A DNA stretch of 45,050 nucleotides, taken from the NCBI GenBank assembly GCA_018261735.1, contig JAGTRM010000033.1:1-45050 (forward strand), given 5' to 3'. How positions within the stretch are numbered: the stretch's first letter is position 1; each line of letters begins with the position of its first letter. Position numbers and translations under genes: made by a program. Of this stretch, positions 24,685 through 34,321 are shown piece by piece. The stretch comes from Pseudomonadota bacterium (GTDB taxonomy: Bacteria; Pseudomonadota; Gammaproteobacteria; Burkholderiales; Chitinibacteraceae). The notes beneath the pieces are model-generated. The model made no database searches and was not told the DNA's origin. It saw only the letters and a list, made by a program, of their open reading frames with translations.

Positions 24685-26643
24685 ATGAAAACCAAGCCTG
24701 CCTATTCCACCACGCCAGATCTCTTTGCCGGCCTCGCCGCCGAAGCCCTGCTCGACCAATTGGACACATGGGCCGAGGCCGGCTGGCTGCGCCGGCTGGA
24801 CAGCGCGTTTGCCCGCTTCGTTGCGAGGCTCGCCCCGGCGAGTTCGTCCGAGCTGCTGCTGGCGACAGCATTGCTCGCGCACATGGAGGGACGCGGACAC
24901 AGTTGCCTGGCGCTGGATGAACTCTTGGTCGCGCCGCAGGAACTGCTCGGTTGGCCGGAGGATGCCGCTACCGCTCTGGCCGGCGTGCTGCGCGAGCTAC
25001 CGCGCGACTGGCTGCCGGCGCTGGCCGCGAGCACGGTGATCGGAACCGAGAAACAACCGCTGGTGCTCGACGGCGCCCGCCTGTATCTGCGCCGCTACTG
25101 GCGCTATGAATGCCAGGTTGCTCAGGCTGTTCATCAGCGCGTTGCCGAAACGCAGGTCATCGAAGCCGCAGCGGTCCGCGCCTGGCTCGACCAGCTGTTT
25201 CCGAGCGCGGCGATCGGGCCGGACTGGCAGAAGATCGCCTGCGCCAATGCGCTGCGCGGGCGGCTCGGCATCATCACCGGCGGGCCGGGCACCGGCAAGA
25301 CCTATACCGTGGCGCGCCTGCTGGCGCTGCTGTTTGCCACCGCGCCGCAGCCCGACAAGCTGCGCGTGGCGCTGGCGGCGCCGACCGGCAAGGCGGCGGC
25401 GCGGCTGAAACAGTCGATCGACAAGGCCATCGGCGGCTTGGCCGCCACCCTGGGCGACGATCTGCCGCTCGCCGCACTGGCGGAACGCATGGGTGCGGCA
25501 CGCACGCTGCATTCGTTGCTCGGCGCGCGACCGGACACGCGGCGCCTGCGCCACGATGCCGGCAATCCGCTCGATGTCGACGTGCTGATCGTCGATGAAG
25601 CCTCGATGGTGCATCTGGAAATGATGGCCGCGCTGCTCGCCGCCTTGCCGGCGCATGCCCGATTGATCCTGCTCGGCGACAAGGACCAGCTGGCTTCGGT
25701 CGAAGCCGGCGCGGTGCTGGGCGATCTGTGCCGCGATGCCGAGAGCGGGTGCTATTCGGTGGCGACACGTGACTACGTGGTTGCAACCACTGGCGAAACC
25801 ATCCCGCCGGCATATCTCGATCCGGCCGGCTCGATGCTCGCGCAGCAGACCGTGATGCTGCGCGAAAGCCGCCGCTTTGGCGGGCCGATTGGTCAGCTGG
25901 CGCTGGCAGTGAATCGTGGCGATGCCGCCGGCGCGCAGGCTTGCCTGCATGCCCCCGGCGACGAGGTGCGCTGGATCGGCCATGCCCGTCCGGATGCGCT
26001 GGTGGCGCTGGCGCTAGATGGCCGCGTGGGTGCGCCGGGCGGCTATCGCAGCTATCTCGAGGAAGTGCGTAGCGGCCCGCACGGCGATCATGCGGCGTGG
26101 ATCAAGCGCGTGCTGAGCGCGTTCGAGCGTTTTCGCATCCTCTGTGCACTGCGCGAGGGCGAGTGGGGCGTGGCCGGGCTGAACCGGGCGATCGAAGCCG
26201 CACTGGCCGAGGCGCGGCTGATCGGCAAGCGTAGCGAGTGGTATGCCGGGCGTCCGGTGATGGTGACGCGCAACGATTACGGCGCGGGCGTGTTCAACGG
26301 TGACATCGGCATTGCCTTGCCAGCGGCGCTGGCCGGTGCGGCGATGCGCGTGTTCTTTCTCAATGGCGACGAGGTGCGCTCGGTGCTCGCCAGCCGGCTG
26401 GCCGAAGTGGAAACCGCGTATGCGATGACTGTGCACAAGTCGCAGGGCTCGGAGTTTGAACACACGGTGCTGGTACTGCCGCCAGAAACCAACCAGGTGC
26501 TGACGCGCGAACTGGTCTACACCGGCATCACCCGCGCCCGCGCCCGCTTCACGCTGGCCTGTGCCCATCCCGTGGTATTGGCTGACGCCATTGTCCGCAA
26601 AACCCAGCGCGCCAGCGGCCTCGCGGTAAAACTGGGCGGCTGA
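24685..26643 (+). CDS. recD: RecBCD-type exodeoxyribonuclease V alpha subunit, RecD
   Basis: A 652-residue SF1B helicase subunit, the 5'-3' motor of RecBCD in double-strand-break repair. Walker A is at residues 199-206 (GGPGTGKT), followed by AAPTGKAAARL, the Walker B region DVLIVDEASMVHLEMM, ILLGDKDQLASVEAG, and the C-terminal motifs YAMTVHKSQGSEFEH and LVYTGITRARARF. The start is uncertain. I use the ATG at 24685 (MKTKPAYS), which gives a usual RecD N-terminus; the ATG at 24601 has a better Shine-Dalgarno (GAGGAA) and would add 28 residues. recB and recC, usually immediately upstream, are absent; bioB is there instead. Confidence 0.88.
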   Translation: MKTKPAYSTTPDLFAGLAAEALLDQLDTWAEAGWLRRLDSAFARFVARLAPASSSELLLATALLAHMEGRGHSCLALDELLVAPQELLGWPEDAATALAGVLRELPRDWLPALAASTVIGTEKQPLVLDGARLYLRRYWRYECQVAQAVHQRVAETQVIEAAAVRAWLDQLFPSAAIGPDWQKIACANALRGRLGIITGGPGTGKTYTVARLLALLFATAPQPDKLRVALAAPTGKAAARLKQSIDKAIGGLAATLGDDLPLAALAERMGAARTLHSLLGARPDTRRLRHDAGNPLDVDVLIVDEASMVHLEMMAALLAALPAHARLILLGDKDQLASVEAGAVLGDLCRDAESGCYSVATRDYVVATTGETIPPAYLDPAGSMLAQQTVMLRESRRFGGPIGQLALAVNRGDAAGAQACLHAPGDEVRWIGHARPDALVALALDGRVGAPGGYRSYLEEVRSGPHGDHAAWIKRVLSAFERFRILCALREGEWGVAGLNRAIEAALAEARLIGKRSEWYAGRPVMVTRNDYGAGVFNGDIGIALPAALAGAAMRVFFLNGDEVRSVLASRLAEVETAYAMTVHKSQGSEFEHTVLVLPPETNQVLTRELVYTGITRARARFTLACAHPVVLADAIVRKTQRASGLAVKLGG

Positions 26644-26959
26644 AACGGCAACATTGCCCTGCAAATCTTCGCCCCATCCCGTCCGCTCATTTTTTAAATA
26701 AAAAGACATTTTATAGAAATAATGCAGCAAGCCTGCGGCCTGACCCTGCGTGTTTTTTAAGACGCCTATCGGCAAAGTGTGGTTTATTTTAAATGCCATG
26801 ATGGTAAGGCCAGCTTACCTATTGCGAGCCACATAAAAATTCCGTATACAGCTATGTAGGAACAAAAAGCCGAACTACAACGGCGGTTCCTGACACGAAA
26901 AATACCGGCAGTCAGGCGTACCGGGAGTTCCCGGATATGCCAAATCCAGGAGGATTTTC
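26644..26959. promoter_or_regulatory. 316-bp upstream region of the TRAP operon
   Basis: No gene is seen; the stretch is AT-rich compared with its flanks. An inverted repeat GGTAAG-gccag-CTTACC (26803-26819) is a candidate operator about 140 bp before dctP. A palindrome CCGGGAGTTCCCGG (26921-26934) lies just before the ribosome-binding site AGGAGGA and could form a 5'-UTR hairpin. No convincing sigma-54 promoter was found. Confidence 0.5.
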
Positions 26960-27934
26960 ATGAAAAAGATCGTTGTTTTGCTCGCTCTGGCAGGCATTTC
27001 CCAGCTCTCTCTCGCAGCCGTTGATCTCAAGCTCGGCCACTTTGCGCCCGATGGCCATCCGTGCGATGTTGCGGCCAAGCAGTTCAAGGCCAATGTGGAA
27101 AAGCGCACCAATGGTGAAGTCAAGATCAACCTGTTTGGCAACAACGCATTAGGCAATCCGCCCGAAGTGCTGGAACAGGTGTTGCTCGGCGCCGTGGACA
27201 TGAGCCTGTCCGGCCAGGACCAGATTGCCAAGCACCTGCCTTTCTACGACGTGATCAGCACTCCGTTCGCCTTCAAGGACTACACCACGGCAGACAAGAT
27301 CATCGATGGCGATTTCAAGAAATGGGCCGAACCGGAACTCGCCAAGAAAAATCTGGTACATCTTTCTGACTGGGAATGGGGCTTCCGCCAGCTGACCAAT
27401 TCCAAAAAACCGGTGCAGACGCCGGCCGACATGAAGGGCATGAAGATCCGCACGCCCCCGGCTTTTGCCTACCAGGCTTTTGTGGAAGCGGCAGGCGGCA
27501 ATGCCCAGACCATCGCTTTCTCCGAGCTGGTGATGGCCATGAAGCAGGGCGTGGTTGATGGCCAGGAAAACCCGATCGGCACGATCTACAACCTCAAGCT
27601 GTATGAAAACCAGAAGTACATGTCGATCCTGAACTACACCTACAGCTCGATGGTGCATCTGGTGAACAAGAAAAGCTGGGACAAGCTGAATCCGGCCCAG
27701 CAAAAGGTGCTGGCCGAGGAATCCGCCTCCGCCGCCAAACTGGCCCGCAAGCTGTTGCGGGATGACGAAGCCAAGCAGCTGAAGGAAATGGAAGCCAAGG
27801 GCCTGGTCGTTGCCCGTCCGGATCTGGGGCCGTGGAAGGCCGCGATGGGTCCGGCCTGGGACAAGGTCAAGACCCGTGTCGGTGCCGACAATTTCAAGAA
27901 GTTCATGGACATGGTTGAAAAGAACAGCAAGTAA
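26960..27934 (+). CDS. dctP: TRAP transporter substrate-binding protein, DctP family
   Basis: A 324-residue periplasmic binding protein. The signal peptide MKKIVVLLALAGISQLSLAA precedes a DctP fold: LKLGHFAPDGHPCDVAAKQF, GEVKINLFGNNALGNPPEVL, and the ligand-site region MKIRTPPAFAYQAFVEAAGG with its conserved Arg, then VVDGQENPIGTIYNLKLYE. It would capture an organic acid and deliver it to DctQM. Typical ligands are C4-dicarboxylates, other carboxylates or uronates, and sequence alone does not decide. AGGAGGA precedes the ATG. First gene of a dctP-dctM-dctQ operon. Confidence 0.93.
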   Translation: MKKIVVLLALAGISQLSLAAVDLKLGHFAPDGHPCDVAAKQFKANVEKRTNGEVKINLFGNNALGNPPEVLEQVLLGAVDMSLSGQDQIAKHLPFYDVISTPFAFKDYTTADKIIDGDFKKWAEPELAKKNLVHLSDWEWGFRQLTNSKKPVQTPADMKGMKIRTPPAFAYQAFVEAAGGNAQTIAFSELVMAMKQGVVDGQENPIGTIYNLKLYENQKYMSILNYTYSSMVHLVNKKSWDKLNPAQQKVLAEESASAAKLARKLLRDDEAKQLKEMEAKGLVVARPDLGPWKAAMGPAWDKVKTRVGADNFKKFMDMVEKNSK

Positions 27935-27949
27935 GTTTGGTTAACCATC

Positions 27950-27981
27950 ATGGCGGGACGTTCGCGAGGACGCCCCGCCAT
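27950..27981 (+). promoter_or_regulatory. Intercistronic hairpin between dctP and dctM
   Basis: Arms ATGGCGGG and CCCGCCAT with a 16-nt loop, 15 bp after the dctP stop, followed only by TTTAA. Such hairpins commonly stabilise the upstream message, or partly terminate it, so the binding protein is made in excess over the permease. Confidence 0.65.
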
Positions 27982-28039
27982 TTAACGCAATCCATACCCA
28001 TCACTTCCGGAACGGACTCCGCCAAGGGAGCTTTACAAG

Positions 28040-29326
28040 ATGTTGACCTTATCCATTTTCGCGGTGCTGTTGATCTTGCTGGTGATCGACGTTCCCATCG
28101 CCGTGGCGATTGGCCTGACTGCCATTGCCTTCTTCGTCGGCATGGGCCAGAGCGATTTTCTGGCTATGCTGCCGCAGCGCATGTATTCCGGTACCACTGG
28201 CTTTACCCTGCTGGCCATCCCGTTCTTTATCCTGGCCGGTAACCTGATGAATACCGGCGGCACCACCACCCGGCTGTTCCGCTTTGCCCGTGCGCTGGTC
28301 GGGCATGTGCCCGGCGGTCTTGGCCAGGTCAGCGTGGTTTCCTCGATGATCTTCTCCGGCATGTCCGGCTCGGCCGTGGCCGATGCGGCAGGCCTGGGGC
28401 AGATCCAGCACCGCGCCATGGTCGATGCCGGCTACAAGCCCGCAATTTCCGCCGCCATCGTGGCCGGCGCCTCCACCATCGGCCCGGTGATTCCGCCGTC
28501 GATTCCGTTCGTGCTGTATGGCGCAATCACCTCGGTTTCGGTCAGCCGCCTGTTTCTCGCGGGTGCCATTCCCGGGGTGCTGATGGGGCTGGCCATGATG
28601 ATTGGCATCTGGATGATGGCAGGGCCACGCGGTTTGCCAAAAGACCCGCGCGCCAACTTGCGCGAAATCGCGATCAGCTTCAAGGAGGCATTCTGGCCTT
28701 TGATGGCGCCGGTGATCATCATCGGCGGCATCACCACCGGCTTCTTCACGCCGACCGAGGCCTCGGTGATTGCAACCTTGTACGCGCTGTTCCTCGGTTT
28801 CTTCTACAAGGATCTGAAGGTCAGCGATCTGCCGGATATCCTGTTTGTCTCGCTCAAGCAGACCTGCGGCCTGATGTTCATCATCGCCACCGCCAATTTC
28901 TTTGGCTGGTTCACGATCTTCGAGCGCATTCCCGATGCCCTGATCACGCAACTGACCGCGATGGGCGCCACGCCGGCCGGTTTCCTGTGGATCGTGATCG
29001 CGATCATTCTGGTGCTGGGCTGTTTCCTCGATGGCAACGCGATCTTCCTGATCACGCTGCCGATCTTCATGAAACTGTGCCCGATGTACGGCATCGATAT
29101 GGTCAATTTCGGGGTGGTGATGACACTCCTGATCATGATCGGCAACCTGACTCCACCGGTGGGCATGTGCCTGTTCGCGGTGGAAAGCTTTGCCAGGGTA
29201 GGTATCTGGAAGCTTGCGGCAGAAAGCCTGCCCTATTTGCTGGCCATCCTGGCGGTGACCATCCTGTGCGCGTTTGTACCGGAAATCGCCCTGTGGTTGC
29301 CCAATTATGTGATGGGCGCGGCCTGA
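28040..29326 (+). CDS. dctM: TRAP transporter large permease, DctM family
   Basis: A 428-residue inner-membrane protein with about 12 membrane segments, the transport subunit of the TRAP complex, driven by an ion (usually Na+) gradient. Family signatures include FILAGNLMNTGG, SVVSSMIFSGMSGSAVADAA, GASTIGPVIPPSIPFVLYG, GFFTPTEASVIATLYAL and GNLTPPVGMCLF. The length is standard. It lies 105 bp after dctP, across a hairpin, and 21 bp before dctQ. The order P-M-Q differs from the P-Q-M order of Rhodobacter. Confidence 0.95.
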   Translation: MLTLSIFAVLLILLVIDVPIAVAIGLTAIAFFVGMGQSDFLAMLPQRMYSGTTGFTLLAIPFFILAGNLMNTGGTTTRLFRFARALVGHVPGGLGQVSVVSSMIFSGMSGSAVADAAGLGQIQHRAMVDAGYKPAISAAIVAGASTIGPVIPPSIPFVLYGAITSVSVSRLFLAGAIPGVLMGLAMMIGIWMMAGPRGLPKDPRANLREIAISFKEAFWPLMAPVIIIGGITTGFFTPTEASVIATLYALFLGFFYKDLKVSDLPDILFVSLKQTCGLMFIIATANFFGWFTIFERIPDALITQLTAMGATPAGFLWIVIAIILVLGCFLDGNAIFLITLPIFMKLCPMYGIDMVNFGVVMTLLIMIGNLTPPVGMCLFAVESFARVGIWKLAAESLPYLLAILAVTILCAFVPEIALWLPNYVMGAA

Positions 29327-29353
29327 GCCGGTTGATTCTCTGAGGATATGCTC

Positions 29354-29893
29354 ATGAAACACACGATTATCTACACCCTCAATCACTTCGACCGGGCACT
29401 CACTGCCACGCTGAAGTGGCTCTGCATCGCACTGTTTACCTTGATCACGGTGATCCTGGCGCTGAATATTTTCATCCGCTTCGTGCCGCTGATGTCGATG
29501 CACTGGTTCGACGAGGTGCTTGAACTGCTTTACGGTGCGCTGATTTTCTACGGTGCGGCCGCGGTGTGGGTTACGCACAGTCACTTCAGCGTCGGCGACT
29601 GGCTGTCCAAGTACCTGAAAACGGTGCGCGCCCGCTTTGTCTACCGACTGTTCGTCGAATTGATGTCGCTGATCTTCATTGCCATTTTCTTCAAGTATGC
29701 GCTGGAGCTCACGCTGCAAACCGAAGAACAGACCACGGCGTTTGCCATGTCGAAGAAATGGCTGTATTCGTGCATGCCGATCACCGGCGGCATCATGGTG
29801 CTCTACAGCCTCAAGAACATGTATCTTGAACTGGCCAAGATCGTGAATCCGGCGCTCGATCTCGATGAGGGCAAAGAAGACCTGAATCATTAA
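29354..29893 (+). CDS. dctQ: TRAP transporter small permease, DctQ family
   Basis: A 179-residue inner-membrane protein with four predicted membrane segments (about 18-40, 55-75, 95-115, 137-155), the helper subunit of the TRAP complex. The motif [20 protein letters not shown] in the second segment is typical of DctQ. I use the ATG at 29354 since GAGGAT lies 7 bp upstream; the ATG at 29348 is too close to that site. Last gene of the operon, followed by a terminator. Confidence 0.9.
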   Translation: MKHTIIYTLNHFDRALTATLKWLCIALFTLITVILALNIFIRFVPLMSMHWFDEVLELLYGALIFYGAAAVWVTHSHFSVGDWLSKYLKTVRARFVYRLFVELMSLIFIAIFFKYALELTLQTEEQTTAFAMSKKWLYSCMPITGGIMVLYSLKNMYLELAKIVNPALDLDEGKEDLNH

Positions 29894-29924
29894 TGCCTTT
29901 TACGCTTCTGGGACATCGCTGAAC

Positions 29925-29951
29925 CGCCCGGTGCAAACTGGGCGTTTTTTT
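29925..29951 (+). terminator. Rho-independent terminator after the TRAP operon
   Basis: Arms CGCCCGGT and ACTGGGCG (one G-T pair) with loop GCAA, followed by a run of seven T. It lies 31 bp after the dctQ stop. Confidence 0.92.
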
Positions 29952-30032
29952 GGCGTCCGCCATACGCCGGCCAGGCGCGGCGGGGTGCAGGGATTTGTGG
30001 CAAAATCAACGCCCCGAACGACGAGCATTTCC

Positions 30033-30764
30033 ATGGAACCCCTACGACTCTCCAAACGCATGGCCGAACTGGGCCTGTGCTCCCGCCGCGAGGCGGATGA
30101 ATACATTGCCAAGGGCTGGGTCAAGGTCGATGGCGTGGTGGTCAACGTGCTCGGCAGCAAGGTCACGCCCGACCAGACGATCACGCTGGAGCCTTCGGCC
30201 AAAGCGGCGCAGGCCGACCGGGTGACGGTGCTGATCAACAAGCCGGTCGGCTATGTTTCCGGCCAGGCCGAAGATGGCTATCAACCCGCCGTGGTGCTGT
30301 TCAAGCCCGAATACCACTGGGAGGAAGACGACAGCGGCATCCGCTTTGCGCCGGCCCATCTGCGCGGCTTGGCGCCGGCCGGACGGCTCGATATCGATTC
30401 GGTCGGCCTCTTGGTGCTGACGCAGGATGGTCGCGTCGCCAAGCACCTGATCGGCGAGGATTCGCAGGTCGAGAAGGAATACCTGGTGCGCGTGTCGGGC
30501 AAACTGTCGGAAGACGGCCTGCGCAAGTTGAACCACGGCCTGTCGCTCGATGGCGCGGCGCTGAAGCCGGCGCGGGTGTGGTGGCAGAACGAAGACCAGC
30601 TGCGTTTCATCCTGAAAGAAGGCAAGAAGCGCCAGATCCGTCGCATGTGCGAACTGGTCGGGTTGGAAGTGGTCGGACTGAAGCGCATCCGGGTCGGGCA
30701 GGTGATGCTGGGCAACCTGCCAACCGGGAAATGGCGCTACCTGAAGCCGGGCGAGAAGTTCTGA
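30033..30764 (+). CDS. rRNA pseudouridine synthase, RsuA/RluB/RluF family (RluF-like)
   Basis: A 243-residue enzyme converting a uridine in rRNA to pseudouridine. The N-terminal S4 RNA-binding domain is about 3-50 ([31 protein letters not shown]). The catalytic domain carries Asp120 in [17 protein letters not shown], with EKEYLVRV and [16 protein letters not shown] downstream. RluF (23S U2604) is the closest match I can judge; RluB or RsuA activity cannot be excluded. The ATG at 30033 begins the S4 domain; a frame from 29931 would start inside the preceding terminator region. Confidence 0.88.
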   Translation: MEPLRLSKRMAELGLCSRREADEYIAKGWVKVDGVVVNVLGSKVTPDQTITLEPSAKAAQADRVTVLINKPVGYVSGQAEDGYQPAVVLFKPEYHWEEDDSGIRFAPAHLRGLAPAGRLDIDSVGLLVLTQDGRVAKHLIGEDSQVEKEYLVRVSGKLSEDGLRKLNHGLSLDGAALKPARVWWQNEDQLRFILKEGKKRQIRRMCELVGLEVVGLKRIRVGQVMLGNLPTGKWRYLKPGEKF

Positions 30765-30781
30765 TTCGTTCCACCCAAAGC

Positions 30782-30807
30782 AAAACGGGCCATTAAGGCC
30801 CGTTTTT
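30782..30807 (+). terminator. Terminator after the pseudouridine synthase gene
   Basis: Arms AAAACGGGCC and GGCCCGTTTT with loop ATTAA, then T. The symmetrical A/T flanks could also serve the convergent chemoreceptor gene ending at 30833. Confidence 0.92.
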
Positions 30808-30832
30808 CATGCTTGCCGCGATGGCGACCGGT

Positions 30833-32431
30833 TTAATTCGGTTGCGTCTTGAATACGCTCACCGCCTCGTCGATATGGGCAACCGAGCCGCGCAGCGCTT
30901 CCATTGATTGCCACAGGTTTTGCAAAAGCTGCTGGTTTTCTTCGGAGAGCTGCGAGATCACCTCCATATTGCGCGCCACATCCTGGCCGGCCAGACTTTG
31001 CTGGTCGGAGGCATTGGCAATATGTTCGGCCATGGCCACCGTCTGGATGCTCGCTTCGGCAACCAAGCCCAGTCCGTCCACGCTGTCGCGCATCTTGCCG
31101 GAGCTGGTTTCCACCGCTGCCGCTGCCTGATCCATCGAAGAGACCACTTCACCGGCCAGTTGCTGGATGCCGGAGACCATCTTGTTGATTTCCTGGGTGC
31201 TGCCAGCGGTGCGTTCGGCCAGCTTGCGCACTTCGTCGGCCACCACGGCAAAGCCGCGTCCGCTCTCTCCAGCGCGTGCGGCCTCGATGGCGGCATTCAG
31301 CGCCAGCAGGTTGGTCTGCTCGGCAATTTCCTTGATGACCTGGGTGATATCGCCGATCTTGCCCACGGCCTGATCCAGCTCGGCAATGTTCGCATGCGAT
31401 TTCGTCACTGCGGCGACCACGGTTTCTGCTGCCATCATGCCGTCCTGCACGGTCAGCCGGCTTTGTGCTACCCGCTCTTCCGACTTGCTGGCGGCGCGCG
31501 AGGTTTCTCCTGCGCTGCCGGCGACTTCGGCAACCGCCTGGCAAAACTCTTCGGTGGCCGCGGCGACCGAAGCAACCCGGTCATGCTGGGTATGGATGTG
31601 TTCGTTGATGGTGCCCGATTGCTTGTTGGCGTTTTCGACGCTGTGCAGCGAATCGCGGATCGCTTCGCGGATATGGTCGATGCTGACCAGCCAGCGCGTC
31701 TGCATGTTCAGAAAGGCATTGGCAAGGCGGCCGATCTCGTCCTGGCGGCGGATCGGATAACGCGTGGCCAGATCCCCCTCTGTGAATTTGCCAATGTTCC
31801 GGCCGATCTGTTCCAGCGGGCGGAAAATGCGCAGGTTGAGCATGATGATCGGCGGAATGGCCAGGGCGACGGCCAGCAATCCGGCGACATGATCAATCCA
31901 GACCGGAATGTCCAGGAGCTGGATGGCCTTGCTGACCAGCAGGGTGCCAATGGATAGCCCCAGCAGCCCGTTCATCAGGAATTTCAGCGAAAGCGGCCGA
32001 CGCTTGATAGCCGGGAACGAGGTCTTTTCCCGCAATTTCGCATACAGCGCTTCTGCTTCGGCGATCTGCTGGCGCGTCGGTGCTCGGCGCACCGACATGT
32101 AGCCGGTAATTTCACCGCGCTCGAAGATAGGAACGATCTGCGCGTCGACCCAGTAATGGTCGCCATTCTTGGCGCGGTTCTTGACCGTACCGCGCCAGGG
32201 CATGCCGGCTTTCAGGCTGGCCCACATGTCTCCGAATGCAGCCGCGGGCATGTCCGGATGGCGAACTATATTGTGGCTGCTGCCGAGCAACTCCGCGCGG
32301 GTGAAACCGCTCATGCCCACGAAAGCCTCATTGGCATCCGTGATGATGCCCTTGAGGTTGGTTTGCGAAACGAGATAGGTATTCTGGGGAAGCGGGATAT
32401 CACGCTGGGTGACGGGCAAATTAATCTTCAT
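30833..32431 (-). CDS. Aer-like PAS-domain chemoreceptor
   Basis: A 532-residue methyl-accepting protein of the Aer type. An N-terminal PAS domain at about 8-115 ([37 protein letters not shown]) would bind FAD or a similar cofactor and report redox or oxygen state. A short membrane hairpin follows at about 150-205, then HAMP and a signalling domain with [20 protein letters not shown] and [15 protein letters not shown]. There is no periplasmic sensor domain. This layout matches Aer proteins for energy taxis. The signalling tip matches the Cache receptor at 21586 closely, so both should use the same CheA/CheW system. Confidence 0.9.
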   Translation of the reverse strand: MKINLPVTQRDIPLPQNTYLVSQTNLKGIITDANEAFVGMSGFTRAELLGSSHNIVRHPDMPAAAFGDMWASLKAGMPWRGTVKNRAKNGDHYWVDAQIVPIFERGEITGYMSVRRAPTRQQIAEAEALYAKLREKTSFPAIKRRPLSLKFLMNGLLGLSIGTLLVSKAIQLLDIPVWIDHVAGLLAVALAIPPIIMLNLRIFRPLEQIGRNIGKFTEGDLATRYPIRRQDEIGRLANAFLNMQTRWLVSIDHIREAIRDSLHSVENANKQSGTINEHIHTQHDRVASVAAATEEFCQAVAEVAGSAGETSRAASKSEERVAQSRLTVQDGMMAAETVVAAVTKSHANIAELDQAVGKIGDITQVIKEIAEQTNLLALNAAIEAARAGESGRGFAVVADEVRKLAERTAGSTQEINKMVSGIQQLAGEVVSSMDQAAAAVETSSGKMRDSVDGLGLVAEASIQTVAMAEHIANASDQQSLAGQDVARNMEVISQLSEENQQLLQNLWQSMEALRGSVAHIDEAVSVFKTQPN

Positions 32432-32558
32432 GGCGAGCCTGGGTCAAGCAACTGGTGAGAGGAAAATTTCCACTCGGTTATAACAAAAACGCGTTGCATT
32501 TTCATTGATAACTTACGGGGTTTCGCCAAAAAACCACATTTACTTTCAATATGTTTGA

Positions 32559-34301
32559 TCACTTCCCGGGCATGGCACCAAAGAAGTGCTTGGCCTCCTC
32601 GACATCCTGGCGTAATGCGCCAATCTGGGGCTGGGGAAAGCGTTTCAGCGTGTCGAAAAAATAATCAAAACTTTCCGGATAGGCGTAGGCGGCCTGGCGT
32701 ATCAGCTCATGGGCGCGGGCCTCGTTGCCACTCAGGGCTTCCATCACGGCCTGATCGGTCATCTGTCCAGGATAGGGGCGCAGGCTGTTCAGCTTGCGCA
32801 GGATGGCGAGCTTCCAGGGCATGTCCTTGTCGCTGGCCACGATGTAGTTGGACAGCGCGAATTCCCCGTAGAAATCCAGCAGCGGATTGTGGCGCAGCTT
32901 TTCCAGGACCTGGATATTGGCGGCATTGGTTTTTTCGTTGTCGGCGGGATCAAGGATCGGATAAATCTTGAGATAAAGCTGGCCGCCGACCAGCGCCACG
33001 GCGAACAGGCCGCCTGCACCCACGGCAAACCCCAGGCGCTGGATCCGGTCGGGCAACGAGAGGGCCACGCCGCCATCGCGCATGAAGACCAGCATCAGTG
33101 CAAACGGCCCGAACAGGTGGAAGTACCACAGCGGGTATTCCACCAGGCTGTGCAGGATGGAAACCGTGACCATGGCCGTGGCGACCAGTACCACCGGATC
33201 TTTCCACTGGCGCAGCAGCCCGGCGCAAACCCAGAGAATCCCGGCGACGACCGCGCCTGTGCCCAGCAGGCCGGTTTCGGCCATCAGGTTGAGCAGCGAG
33301 TTGTGCGCATGCGTGAACAGCACGCTTTCCTGCACTTTGGCAAACTCGGGCAGTGCATGCAGGATTACGCTGTGCACGCCATAGGCGCCCCAGCCCACGC
33401 CCAGCAACGGGTGATCCTTGAAAATCATCCAGGCCTTGGTCCATTCCACCAGCCGGCGCGAGCCGTTCGATGCAATGCGATCGACCCCGGTCGGCGCTTC
33501 GTTGCTTGCGTTCAGCAGGGCCTGGATCAGGTTGTTGATCACCGGCGCCACAAACTGCATGGCCAGAATGAGCATTGCCGTCGCGCCCAGGAACAGGCCG
33601 AAACGGCGCACGCTGTCGCGGCCGCGCCAGGCGATGAAGCCCGCCATCGGCAGCCAGGCCAAGGCATAGAAGAGCACCGAGCGCGAGCTGGACCACGCCA
33701 TCGACAGCGCCAGCCAGCCGGCCAGCGGCCAGAACGCCCACTGCGGCAGCTTGCGCTCCGCCGCGAGCCAGGCACAGGCTGCCAGTCCCCAGGCCAGATA
33801 ATGGCCGTACATGTTGCGCTGGCCGATGTTGCCGTAGATCAGCCGCCAGCCGCTCTGGAACAGTTCGATCAGCTGCGACATCCCCACGCCGCTATTGAAC
33901 AGGGTGCCGGCCACGAGGCCCCAAGCCAGCGCCTGCATCAGGGCGTTCGCGCCCCAATGCGCCTTTGCCCGCGCCAAGGCCCATGCGGACAAACCGGCGC
34001 ACAGCAGGTACAGGATCGGCACCGTACGCTCGCTCAGGTACGGCGTTGCCACCAGCCAGGTCTGCAGTGCAATCACGCCGGCCAACGCGAACCACGGCAG
34101 GCTGGCGCCGGGCAGGCGGGTGCGCTTGTTTTCCGGAGCGGGCAGGAATACGGCCCCCAGCACCAGCAGCGCGGAGAAAACAAAAGCCGCCAGCTCGGAC
34201 GGAAAAACCGGGTTGGGCTGGTAGCGGAAAGGAATGCCGCACGGCACCGCAGCAAGCAGGAACAAAACGATCTGGAAATAGCGCAGAGGCAGCAGATTCA
34301 T
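32559..34301 (-). CDS. PglL/Wzy-type O-oligosaccharyltransferase (O-antigen ligase family)
   Basis: A 580-residue inner-membrane protein with about 12 membrane segments and a large periplasmic loop. The Wzy_C-type motif GVGWGAYGVHSVI and the following THAHNSLLNLMAETGLLG carry the conserved His, and the PglL-type block HSLVEYPLWYFHLFGPFALM comes later. A soluble C-terminal tail of about 140 residues follows. Such enzymes attach lipid-linked glycans to Ser/Thr of pilins or other periplasmic proteins, or ligate O-antigen. I use the ATG at 34301, 20 bp after the tatC stop; no Shine-Dalgarno is evident. The acceptor protein is unknown and no pilin gene is adjacent. Confidence 0.85.
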   Translation of the reverse strand: MNLLPLRYFQIVLFLLAAVPCGIPFRYQPNPVFPSELAAFVFSALLVLGAVFLPAPENKRTRLPGASLPWFALAGVIALQTWLVATPYLSERTVPILYLLCAGLSAWALARAKAHWGANALMQALAWGLVAGTLFNSGVGMSQLIELFQSGWRLIYGNIGQRNMYGHYLAWGLAACAWLAAERKLPQWAFWPLAGWLALSMAWSSSRSVLFYALAWLPMAGFIAWRGRDSVRRFGLFLGATAMLILAMQFVAPVINNLIQALLNASNEAPTGVDRIASNGSRRLVEWTKAWMIFKDHPLLGVGWGAYGVHSVILHALPEFAKVQESVLFTHAHNSLLNLMAETGLLGTGAVVAGILWVCAGLLRQWKDPVVLVATAMVTVSILHSLVEYPLWYFHLFGPFALMLVFMRDGGVALSLPDRIQRLGFAVGAGGLFAVALVGGQLYLKIYPILDPADNEKTNAANIQVLEKLRHNPLLDFYGEFALSNYIVASDKDMPWKLAILRKLNSLRPYPGQMTDQAVMEALSGNEARAHELIRQAAYAYPESFDYFFDTLKRFPQPQIGALRQDVEEAKHFFGAMPGK

Positions 34302-34321
34302 GAGGGGGAGTAGACCGGGAG

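Noticed and set aside
26644..26959. A sigma-54 promoter for the TRAP operon
   Set aside because: No GG-N10-GC match of acceptable quality (TGGCAC-N5-TTGC) could be found.
28049..29890. A 613-codon minus-strand frame over dctM and dctQ
   Set aside because: Antisense to membrane proteins; hydrophilic low-complexity product with no domain.
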